DNA from: Leptodontidium sp. MPI-SDFR-AT-0119
Lineage: Eukaryota; Ascomycota; Leotiomycetes; Helotiales; Leptodontidiaceae
Assembly: GCA_020726505.1 (NCBI GenBank)
Contig: JAHLEZ010000029.1
Location: 682,001 to 746,000 of the forward strand
Reading direction: 5' to 3'
DNA: 64,000 nucleotides
Both the position numbers and the translations under genes were made by a program. Positions within the stretch are counted from its first letter, which is position 1. Every line of letters begins with the position of its first letter. Positions 35,053 to 44,419 of this stretch are shown here, one piece after another. The notes beneath the pieces are model-generated. The model had not been told where the DNA came from. It did no database searches and worked only from the letters and a program-made list of their open reading frames with translations.

Positions 35053-36657
35053 ATGGCAGCAATGAAGGATATTTCGAGTTGCAACGGTGCAGCGAAGACG
35101 TCGCCATGGAAGCATGCTGTAGGTCCAGACAAAAGAACATATGCTCATAATGTTGTATTTAAGTCAAATTAATAGTACATAGTGTGATCTACTTTCTACC
35201 ATCCGACATGGCCAATTTCTGGCAACGGGAACTCCTGGCTACGAGCTCGTACGAAGCAGTTTCTGGTCCAAAACTCAAGCAGATGTCAAGCCTCGGGGCA
35301 TTTTCCAGCCCTCCAATGCTGCAGATGTTGCTGTAGCTTTGCTAGTGCTACAGTTCACTCGTTGCCCCTTTGCTGTTAAAAGTGGTGGTCATGGCAGATA
35401 CCCTGGGGAATCTACAGTCGAAAATGGTGTCCTTATCGACCTAGTGGCGCTCAATCATATCGAGGTATCTCCAGATCGTAGTACAGTGTCTGTGGGACCA
35501 GGAAGACGTTGGTTCGATGTTTACTCTGCTCTTGAACCCCTCGGTTTGGTCGTTGTCGGCGGACGCGATGCTGATGTTGGTGTGGGTGGGTTTCTTCTGG
35601 GAGGTATGTTCTCGGTCTACCCGCCCCAGAAAGACTTTCTAACGATCTGACAAAAGGTGGCATCGCTTTCCACTCTAGCATGTATGGTTGGGCCACTGAT
35701 AACGTTAAGTCCTTTGAGGCTGTTCTGGGCAATGGCAGCATAGTCACCGCGAGTCGCACCGAAAATACAGATCTTTTTCGCGCTCTTCGTGGAGGAGGAG
35801 GCAATTTCGCAATAATCACGTCCTTTGTTATTGATGCATATCCATACAGTGGGATGTGGGGAGGAGTGCGAGTGTCTTCGTGGGACTATACCAAGCACAT
35901 TTTGGAAGCTATGATAGCTTACGGCTTGGACTCGCCAAACGACCCAAAAGTCTCTGTCATTCTAAACCATGGATACCATGAGGGAAAATGGTTCTGGAGT
36001 AACGATCTGGAATATTGCGATGGCGTGGATGATCCTCCATCTCAGCTCAAATCGTTTATGGATGTGCCAGCAATCATGGACTCGACGAAGAGATCGAATG
36101 TGTCAACATTAGCACTGGCAATTAGTCGAGGTTCTGATTCGGGCTTCCGCAATTCGTATTGGGTCCTTGTATGCAAGCTTGATATCCGGATACTTGAGTT
36201 TTACATCGACACCTTTGTTCGGGAGGGCGAAAAACTCCTTGGAATTCCTGGATTCAATCCCACAGGAGATATACAAGTCATCACAGCTGGAATGTTGAAA
36301 GGCATGGACAAACACGGCAGCAATGTTTTGGGCCTTGCAAATTCCACAGAGCCATTGCTCCTCTTCAATCCAGCTCCGCGGTGGCACAACGCCGAAGACG
36401 ACGAGACGATACTTGCCGCTTTCCAGAAGATCATTTCGTCTGTCAGGCAGGAGGCCGAGAAACTCAACGTCAATCACGATTTTCTATACATGAATTATTC
36501 TAGTCAATTCCAAGATGTTATTGCAGGGTATGGATCAGAACAAAAGGAGTTCATGCTTCAGACATCTCGAAAGTACGATCCAGAAGGGGTTTTCCAGCAT
36601 CTAAGGGCAGGTGGCTTCAAGCTGCATGGAGCCCCATTGGGAGGATCTAGCTTCTAA
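35053..36657 (+). CDS. BBE-like FAD-linked oxidase 1
   Basis: A vanillyl-alcohol-oxidase superfamily enzyme with an N-terminal FAD_binding_4 domain and a C-terminal berberine-bridge (BBE) domain. Such oxidases couple alcohol, amine or ring oxidation, or ring closure, to O2 reduction. Exons are 35053-35118, 35183-35603 and 35657-36657 (introns 64 and 53 bp, phases 0 and 1); the product is 495 residues. SGGHG with His92 is the expected FAD-attachment site. The second loop, GGRDADVGVGG, lacks the Cys used in bicovalent family members, so attachment is probably through His only. The C-terminus has YMNYSSQFQDV and KYDPEGVFQHLRAGGFKL. The first exon (MAAMKDISSCNGAAKTSPWKHA) is not a signal peptide, unlike many secreted fungal BBEs. 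It is paralogous to the gene at 42.1 kb with the same exon structure. The first exon and donor GTAGGT are inferred; the rest is clear. Confidence 0.88.
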
Positions 36658-37135
36658 GGGCAGGTGTCTCCAAGCTGTATGAAGCCCTACGTGGAGGATA
36701 GTATCTTTCATCCCATTGCTGTTGAATAATATCATTCCTTATCGATGATTTAAAGGTTCCTTGATGGTGACGGATCTACCACCGTGTGATTAAAATTTCT
36801 TTCCACCCCCATCCCCTTATCTGTCCGAATTAACTAGCAAGATAACATACACAGCACCAAGCTGATTTAAAAAGGATGGTGTGGCTAAATCTTGTCTTTA
36901 TTCAACTACATATTACGACAAGGACGTAGACAGCAGGTCCGTATTACCTATGCATAATTTCCATACTTCTGGGTGAACAGCAACCGGTTGATAAATCTTC
37001 TACCAAGTGCCGGAATGATTGTCAACGGCACTCTGTCTATCATTGACTGAAATGTATGACGTGAATTCCATCTAGTCACAATGCAAGTTCGTAAACTAAT
37101 CTAGCATCCCACTCTCCGCTCGCTCATATCCTCTA
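36658..37135. other. intergenic between convergent genes
   Basis: The 3' regions of BBE1 and the convergent Baeyer-Villiger monooxygenase. Just after the BBE1 stop, 36655-36690 repeats the gene's last codons imperfectly (CTTCTAAGGGCAGGTGTCTCCAAGCTGTATGAAGCCC resembles CATCTAAGGGCAGGTGGCTTCAAGCTGCATGGAGCCC), a small terminal duplication. Nothing else was seen. Confidence 0.5.
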
Positions 37136-39079
37136 CTAGCCCGCATTCCCCGAAACCACACTAATCTCAAGCTCACTAAGGTCTTCCTGCTCTTCCCACA
37201 ACTTCATCTTCCGAGTAAAGTCAACAATTCCCAGGCCCCATGGTACATTCTTCGCAAGCCTGAGCCCTTCTTCCGGAGTTGATGCATGTCTAGAACCCTC
37301 GGCAGTTCCGTAACTAGGTGTGCATCCTGGAACTGCTGCATATGCAAGAGCATTGCCAGCGACTGCTAGCGACCAGTTACTTTCTGCCTGAGCAGTTGGT
37401 TCTATGAGGATTTTCTGCTTCTCTCCGACCTTGAATTTTCGGCTGGCGGTGGAAATAAGACGGGCCGCGTGTTGTGCCAACACATCCACGGAGTGGACGA
37501 TGTTTGTTGTTGCTGCAGCTTGGGTAAAGCCTGCTAATAGCAGATTGGGGAAATCGCGAGTGATGAGCCCATGGAGCGTATGAGGACCTTCTGCCCATTT
37601 GTCATCCATAGACAGTCCACCACGGCCGGTGACTTTTATAGAGGCACGGAACGCAGGGCTTCCCACACTAAAAGGCTCGAAGCCTGTTCCCAGGATTACA
37701 ACATCCGCATCATAGACCTTGCCGTCGAAGACAATGCCTTCCTCAGAGAAACCATCAACCCCTTTGCCGTTCGTGTCGATCAGTTGCACATTGGGAAGAT
37801 TGAAAGTATCGAGATAGTCGTCATGAAAGCATGGTCGCTTACACCACCCAGGGTACCAAGGCTCCAGAAGTTTTGCAGTTTCCTCATCCTTAACGATATT
37901 GCGGATTCTAGAACGAATCCCAGCCTGACGAGGAAGATCCAGTTGATGAAGTGATGCAACATAAGCTCCGGCCGTCTCTAGGGTCAGATCAGCTGCGTTT
38001 GTGCTACCAACGAGACCAGAAAATGACGGGAAATTTGTCCAGCCATCGTCAACGAGGTTTTCCTGTGGCAACTTCGCGTCGTTACTGAGGAAAGAAGCCA
38101 TGTTTTCGCGTCTGGCCTGCTGCCAACCTTTACCCGTCTGGACCTGATTCCGAAACTCATTGGGATCTACAGGTCGCTGGCCTCGAGGACCAACTGCCGA
38201 GGGGGTCCGCTGAAAGAGATACAGCTGATCTGCCCACTTGGCAATCTGCGGCACAACCTGAATCGCAGTAGCACCAGTGCCAATGAACGCGACTTTTTTG
38301 CCAACGAGATTTTGCATTTTAGGCTCTTCGGGCGTCCCGCCAGTGTATGCGTAGTCCCAACGAGAAGTGTGAAATAGATGGCCTTTGTACGATGTGATGC
38401 CATCCAGTCGGGCAAGTTTGGGGCGATTGAGGATTCCGGATGAGAGAATGAAGAAGTCGCTTCGAACCTTGAAGGTCTGCACGTCGGAATTGCCAGGCAG
38501 CTGCCGAGTGATGGTCGTTTCCCATTCAGACGATGTTTCGTTCCATGTTGTTTCCTTGACAGTGGAGCCAAATGCAGCTCTCTGCTGAAGATCCCATTGC
38601 TTGGCAACCAATTCGGCATATTCTCTCAGCTCAGGTCCGTACGAGTATCGATGTTTTGGGATATACCCAGTCTCTTCTGCTAGAGGCAAGTAGCATGCGC
38701 TCTCAACATCGCACATCAAGCCTGGATAGCGATTCCAATACCACGTTCCACCAAATCCCCAAGCTGAGTCCACGAAAACAAAATCTTCGGATTTGAATTG
38801 GGCTTCAACGATTAGGCGGACAGCGTAGAGTAATGCACTGTAGCCAGTACCAACGATGAGTACTTTCGTGTGGCTGCCATCAGATATTGGGCAGGGCTTG
38901 GAGGTCGCAACTTCTGCTTCCACCCAGGGGTCGTTGGCGAGGTGCTTGAAATGCTCAGACAGCCCAATATCTGCATATTGAGCCATACCTTCAGGACGTA
39001 ACCGTTTCTGACGTTCCTCTTCATATTTCCCAAGCACTTCTTCGAGAGATTCGAAGCTTCCTTTATCAACGGAACCCAT
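37136..39079 (-). CDS. Baeyer-Villiger monooxygenase, type I
   Basis: A flavin- and NADPH-dependent Baeyer-Villiger monooxygenase of the phenylacetone/cyclopentadecanone/steroid monooxygenase type. It would convert a ketone to an ester or lactone. There is one uninterrupted exon of 647 residues. Two Rossmann motifs, GTGYSA (77-82) and FIGTGATAIQVVPQIA (about 265-280), bracket the fingerprint YKGHLFHTSRWD (about 231-242). This follows F-x-G-x-x-x-H-T-x-x-W-D/P except that Tyr replaces the first Phe. GGTWYWNRYPGLMCDVES is the typical substrate/FAD region. I start at the ATG for MGSVDKG; the frame is open further upstream but without an ATG. It has no signal peptide and is probably cytosolic. 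It is divergent from the aminotransferase, with two ATCTAAGCG sites between them. Substrate unknown. Confidence 0.93.
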   Translation of the reverse strand: MGSVDKGSFESLEEVLGKYEEERQKRLRPEGMAQYADIGLSEHFKHLANDPWVEAEVATSKPCPISDGSHTKVLIVGTGYSALLYAVRLIVEAQFKSEDFVFVDSAWGFGGTWYWNRYPGLMCDVESACYLPLAEETGYIPKHRYSYGPELREYAELVAKQWDLQQRAAFGSTVKETTWNETSSEWETTITRQLPGNSDVQTFKVRSDFFILSSGILNRPKLARLDGITSYKGHLFHTSRWDYAYTGGTPEEPKMQNLVGKKVAFIGTGATAIQVVPQIAKWADQLYLFQRTPSAVGPRGQRPVDPNEFRNQVQTGKGWQQARRENMASFLSNDAKLPQENLVDDGWTNFPSFSGLVGSTNAADLTLETAGAYVASLHQLDLPRQAGIRSRIRNIVKDEETAKLLEPWYPGWCKRPCFHDDYLDTFNLPNVQLIDTNGKGVDGFSEEGIVFDGKVYDADVVILGTGFEPFSVGSPAFRASIKVTGRGGLSMDDKWAEGPHTLHGLITRDFPNLLLAGFTQAAATTNIVHSVDVLAQHAARLISTASRKFKVGEKQKILIEPTAQAESNWSLAVAGNALAYAAVPGCTPSYGTAEGSRHASTPEEGLRLAKNVPWGLGIVDFTRKMKLWEEQEDLSELEISVVSGNAG

Positions 39080-39604
39080 GATTGAAGTCAAGCCAAAGAG
39101 AGTGCGTCCGATTAGCAAAGTCAAGTATGACAGAAATGAGGCCAGAAAGTGTTGATTTTAACGAATTCGTACACCACTCTGGATTCGAGATGGTTTTCAA
39201 GAGCAAATGAGCAGGGAAATTTCAGTAATGTTGGCCAGATAAGGATTGGAAAGTATATACTCATTCAAGCAGCCGAGGCTAAGAATCTTTGTAATCAGGA
39301 GTCGCAATCGTTGCCATTGCAAGCAAGTGAGAAATTTGGCTCTTCGGAGGAAAAAATACATACCAATGTCCGCGCAGTCCGCGGTGCCCGCAATCTAGAC
39401 GCGCAGTGGTTATTGCAACGTACCTCAAAGCCATATCGTTTATGACTTCCGACGGATCTCTCGCATGCATGCCAATAGATCGGGATTGCCGTCTGCATAC
39501 TCTCTCTCTATTGCGGTAGCTCCTCACAGGAACCATGGCGCATGACCCCTGACCGGATCTGAGCGAAGACGGGTGGTGCTGCTTGGCAAGGAGGGGTAAA
39601 AACA

Positions 39605-39678
39605 ATCTAAGCGCCTTACTCAACTTCCATTATTCCCCACATTCTTCAATGAATACCAGTATGCCCGAAATCTAAGCG
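39605..39678 (+). promoter_or_regulatory. two ATCTAAGCG sites, BVMO/aminotransferase divergent promoter
   Basis: ATCTAAGCG at 39605-39613 and 39670-39678, both followed by C, in the shared 1.1-kb promoter. They lie about 525-600 bp from the monooxygenase ATG and 500-575 bp from the aminotransferase ATG, so either or both genes could be controlled. Confidence 0.72.
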
Positions 39679-40180
39679 CTGTATCTACTGGAAATTTGTC
39701 TGAGAGTCACTCCACTCCATATTAATCATACAAAAAATTCAGCAGGGCAGCTGCGTTCTCGGCCCAATAGGAAAGGTGCGCATATGTTTCGTTCTCCATT
39801 GACATTCTTATCGCAAAGGTTACGCGAAAACAAAATCAATCCCGGGATGATTGGTGATACATTTGGAATAGCTCTGCTTCACTTGCGGAACCCTGGGTTA
39901 CTCTCAACTTGGCGGCACAAGTGTCTCTCTCCAGGTCGCTGTAGCCTTTCTCGGATTATGCCGCCATCGCCGGCGAGTATCGAGCATTTTGAATCGTGTA
40001 TGGCCAGCTTTCCAGTTATAAATACCGTTTCTCGCAATCTGCTCATACGAGGCAGAAAACAACTAAGCCACTCCACTCTTTTTCTTCCCGAAACCCATCA
40101 CCAGTTTCCTCTCGAGTGGTCAGCGAAGAAAGTTTCCGCGGTTCGCGTCTCAGATCAGGTTTCAGAAATATTGTTCCATC

Positions 40181-41530
40181 ATGTCTTCGCAAGACCAATT
40201 ACCAAATTTGACGCTCTCGGTACAAGACCATCTCCAGGTTCAAATTGATAAATTCGCGGAGGAAAACCCTCTCTCCGGGGAGGCGATACGGGAAGCTTCC
40301 TCTGCGATTCCTGGTGGAACAACAAGAGCCATCCTTTTACACACTCCCTTTCCTCCCGTTTTCGTAGGAGGAAAAGAATGTTTCTTGAAATCTGTCGACG
40401 GCCGTGAATACCTGGACTTTGTCTCTGAATACTGCGCTGGCATGTTTGGTCATTCGCATCCACGTATCAACGAGGCGATTGAAGGGGTTCTTCGAGCAGG
40501 ACACACTTTGGGTGGGCCGACGCCGAAGGAGGGCGAGTTGGCAAAGGCTATCACCAAACGCTTTCCTTCGATGGATGCAATCCGATTTTGTAATTCGGGG
40601 ACGGAAGCCAATACTTTGGCACTAGCTACGGCTCTGGCATATTCACAGAGAAAGAAGGTATCGTCGAATCCCACACATCTCGTTAATTGTATTATACAGA
40701 ATACAGCTGATCATTCTCTTGACCTCTACTAGATCTTGGTTTTCGAAAATGGCTACCATGGCGGCACGTTATCCTTCTCCCGCCACAATCCGCTATTGTT
40801 GCCACATCAATTTGTGTACGGCAGATACAACGATCGAGAAAGGACACGAGTTGACATCGATGTTGGTGCCATCCTGATAGAACCACTTCAGGGTGCTGGT
40901 GGGATGGTTCCTTCTCAAAACGAGTTCCTCAAGTACCTGAGAGAAGAAGCGACAAGAGTGGGAGCTGTTCTCATCTTCGACGAGGTGGTCTCGTCGCGGT
41001 TGTATTATGGTGGAATGCAAGAGTATTATGGCGTCACACCCGACATGACCACGATTGGGAAACATTTCGGTGGTGGGTTCTCCTTCGGAGCCTTTGGAGG
41101 CAAAAAGGAAATTATGAGCCTCTACGCCCCTGGAGCGCCACGTGGTCTATATCATTCGGGCACATGGAATAACAACGTCTTCACGATGACCGCTGGTGTG
41201 GTAGCGACGGATCTTCTCTCCCGCGAAAATATCGAGAAAACAAATAGCTTGGGGGATGCCTTGCGCAATGGCATGCAGGAACTTGTCAACTCAAATGAAG
41301 CCGCTCGGTCGCTCATAAATTTCAAAGGTTTTGGCAGTGTCATTGGAATTTCTTTCAATGGTCCATCCAGCGTCCAACTGAGAGACCTCTTTTTCTTTTA
41401 CTTGCTGAACAACGGAGTATATGTTGGCCATCGCGGCTTCTTTGCTCTGAATCTTACGCATAAACAAGAGCATGTTGACGGTGTGCTTGATCTTTTTAGG
41501 GCGTTTTTGAAGAGATATATGGCAGAGTAG
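40181..41530 (+). CDS. class III PLP aminotransferase (GSAM-like)
   Basis: A pyridoxal-phosphate enzyme of aminotransferase class III, closest in motif to glutamate-1-semialdehyde aminomutase-like proteins. It would transfer an amino group to or from an aldehyde/ketone or shift it within the molecule. Exons are 40181-40657 and 40733-41530; the 75-bp intron (GTATCG...TACTAG, phase 0) joins SQRKK to ILVFENGYHG. The product is 424 residues, a normal length. FCNSGTEANTLALATA contacts PLP; LIFDEV holds Asp242; TTIGKHFGGGFSFGAFGG carries the likely Schiff-base Lys269. Fungi make tetrapyrroles by the Shemin route and do not need true GSAM, so a specialised-pathway role is more likely. It shares a divergent promoter with the monooxygenase. 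A ketone/amine exchange next to a Baeyer-Villiger enzyme suggests they act on the same scaffold, but this is inference. Confidence 0.92.
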
Positions 41531-42129
41531 GATAAAGATGTCATTTTGTAGCGATCCACGTAGCTGTTAGAGCTTGAGTTAGTAGTTATGCAAACTACTG
41601 TTTGAAGCAAATTAAAACATGTCTACTTGAGCCTGGGTTATCTTCAAAGACATTTGCTTTGCACAATCGCGCTTCCACTTGGTCATTTTATGATCAACGT
41701 CAAAATAGTGGCAGGTATGAATTAGACGGGTAGTCGCACCTCTGGTACATCCTTTGAAGTGTAGCTGGAACTCTGCTGCAGTGTTACCAAAAGAGATACA
41801 CTTTTCTTTAGTGAGAGGCCCAGAACGCTCGGAGTGACTTTTATGCATCAGCGGAGTTAGCGTACTGCCAACATGGTCTACCTCCGTAGAAGTATCCCAG
41901 GGTCTTGCGTAATCTAAGCGCCGCCGCGGGGAACTTTGGCCTCACTGAATGCCATGCAAATTGAGACCAGACCGTATTGTCTATATCGCTGATGTAATCC
42001 TACTAATTTCCTATAGGAGTTCCTGCTCTTTAGTGTTCTTCGCTTATATCACCTTGCCGTTCCTTTTCTCAAAGTCAAGGGAAATTGTGCTATCCTTACC
42101 TCAAACTTCAGAAATCATCAATTTGGGAA
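41531..42129. other. intergenic, BBE2 promoter region
   Basis: The aminotransferase 3' region and the promoter of the second BBE-like gene. It contains one cluster motif (listed separately) and no coding sequence. Confidence 0.55.
41912..41920 (+). promoter_or_regulatory. ATCTAAGCG site before BBE2
   Basis: One exact cluster motif (context GTAATCTAAGCGCCGCC), 210 bp before the BBE2 ATG and in the same orientation. The extended form AATCTAAGCGC matches sites at 34.4, 39.6, 39.7 and 43.9 kb. Confidence 0.72.
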
Positions 42130-43741
42130 ATGGCAATCTCGAATGGCACGAATGGTGTCGATCTGGTAAGGCTGCCAGTTAACGGCGACAGCCAGAACAA
42201 GCAGCCAAATGCAGAGCTCGCGGTAAGTAGAGCTCCAAAGTTCTCCACGACAAACAAAAAATTGATTCCTTTTTAGATCAATCTACTGTCAGCTGTACAT
42301 GCTACTTCAACTATCTTGCCGGGTACCGCAGATTACGAACGAGCACGAGCTTCATACTGGACAAGAGAGCAAGTGAGGGCTACACCGGCATGCTTTTTCC
42401 AGCCTAGGACGGCAGCAGAGGTCTCTGTAGCTTTGATCATTCTCCAGCTTACTCACTGTCCATTTGCAGTAAAAAGTGGAGGACATGGAAAATTTCATGG
42501 CGAATCTTCTATCACAGACGGGATAACAATCGATCTTGCTAAGCTGGATCACATCAGAGTCAATAAGAGTCGAACGAGTGTTGAAATTGGACCTGGAAAT
42601 CGCTGGGGAGACGTCTACACAGCTTTAGAGCCTTTGGGACTCACAGTCGTAGGAGGTCGGGCAAAGACTGTTGGAGTTGGAGGATTCATTCTAGGAGGTA
42701 AATCCACGTACCACAAGGAAAAGTCAGCCACTGATACTTGCAGGCGGTATCTCTTTTTGCTCCAACCTCTACGGATGGGCACTCGACAATATCCAATCAT
42801 ACGAAGTTGTTCTTGCCAACGGGACAATTGTCAATGCAAGCAAAGATTCTCATGAGGATCTGTACAAAGCCTTACGGGGTGGTGGTGGGAACTTTGGGAT
42901 TGTGACATCTTTTACCGTCGAGGCACATCCATACTATGGAATGTGGGGTGGGCCTTTAGGTTGGGACGTGAGTCAAGGTGAACCTGTCATGGCGGCTTTT
43001 CTCGACTGTGGCAGAAGAGCGCCCGAAGACCCAAAAGCTGCGTTCATTCTCGGATTGAGTAAGTATGATGGGAAATGGTGCTGGGTAGGCTGGTTATCCT
43101 ACTTCGATGCAGTACCAGAACCGAGGATTTTCCAAGAGACTCTGGCAGTACCTTCGGTTTATAGCGCGATCAAACTTCAGGACCAGACACAAATGGTACA
43201 GCAAATGGCAGAGGGGTATCCGTATCACGCCGAGAACACGCTCTGGGTAGCGTGTACCAAGATCGATGCACATATCTTGCGATTTTGGGCAGAGACTTGG
43301 ATGACGGAGATGGACCGTCTCGCGGATGTCAAGGGGTTCAAGGCCCAGGTTGCAATCCAGTATATCACATCAAATGTGATCGATCGCATGAGCCGCAATG
43401 GTGGCAATGGACTAGGTCTAGCTGGTAGGGGACCTTTCCTGATGTTCAACGCCGAGCCGATATGGGACGACACATCCGATAACGCGAGAGTGTTTTCGGC
43501 ACTGCAGACAGTGTTTCACAGGACGAAGCTGGAAGCAGAGAGGGTTGGACAAGACCATCCTTATATCTATCTCAACTACGCAAGTCAGTATCAAGACGCA
43601 TTTGGTGGCTTGAATGCAGAGACAAAGAATTTCCATGGACAAGTTTCTGGAAAATATGACCCCGAGGGCATTTTCCAATCACTCCGCGGGGCAGGATTCA
43701 AGTTGAAAGGAGCGGTCGAGAATCAACATGCACTAACTTAA
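42130..43741 (+). CDS. BBE-like FAD-linked oxidase 2
   Basis: A second VAO/BBE-family oxidase. Exons are 42130-42222, 42277-42697 and 42744-43741 (introns 54 and 46 bp, phases 0 and 1); the product is 503 residues. SGGHG with His101 is the expected FAD-linking His. The second loop, GGRAKTVGVGG, has no Cys, as in BBE1. The C-terminal BBE domain has YLNYASQYQDAFGG and KYDPEGIFQSLRGAGFKL. The N-terminus (MAISNGTNGVDLVRLP) has no signal peptide, so it is likely cytosolic. Exon 2 is exactly 421 nt in both BBE genes and the intron phases match, so they arose by duplication and then diverged widely in sequence. Two such oxidases usually act on successive or distinct steps; neither order nor substrate can be read from sequence. 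One cluster motif lies upstream. Confidence 0.92.
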
Positions 43742-43924
43742 TGGACATTTGGTGAGGAGGAGTAGGGGGAGTATGTGATTCGTTAGATCATGAAGAGGCT
43801 AGGTACGGCAATTCAGATGTAGTCGAGATGTGGTGTAAGTACAATCAATACATGTATGTGAAGATCAGTTGATCAAGGAGGGACGATGACGATCAAAGAC
43901 CTGTGCTGGAGCGGAGCGGGGTCG

Positions 43925-43933
43925 CGCTTAGAT
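43925..43933 (-). promoter_or_regulatory. ATCTAAGCG site before the regulator gene
   Basis: CGCTTAGAT (the motif on the minus strand, extended form AATCTAAGCGC) lies between the BBE2 stop and the regulator ATG at 44420, about 490 bp upstream. It is consistent with autoregulation, or it may be an enhancer-like site for BBE2. Confidence 0.65.
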
Positions 43934-44419
43934 TGTGTTATCGTAATCGTGAGACACCTCAGACAGGGTCGATAGTTATAGTATAGTACATGAATATACC
44001 ACGCTTTACGGGAAGTAGTTAGGTGAAGTGGGCCAGGGCAAAGCGGAGCTCATGGTCACGTGGACACCGTGACATAACATGTCACGTCTGTTTTCCAGGA
44101 AGATCATGAACGGCCAACAACCAACAAGAACCTGTGGACATCCTCGGCAGTCGATAATTCTAAAGATCACTCGCTTCACATTATCACCTGTGGTACGTAC
44201 TGTACGCACGCACCGTGAGTGTCATGCCGTAGCGACCTGGGCATTCAGGTGATCTGATCAATGCCATCAGTCATTTCATTTCCCCGCATTTCGGTTGCTT
44301 GAATCCACACGCAGCCCCCCTCCCCTCAAGGGCGGGCGTTCTCCGATCTTTTCGTTCACACCTCACAATCACTATCACAATCACTTTCCTCCTCTTCTAA
44401 CAATACAATACAGCAAGCA

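Noticed and set aside
39080..39124. Extension of the monooxygenase to MTLLIGRTLFGL
   Set aside because: That start would be TTG; the first ATG in frame is at 39079 and better fits the family.
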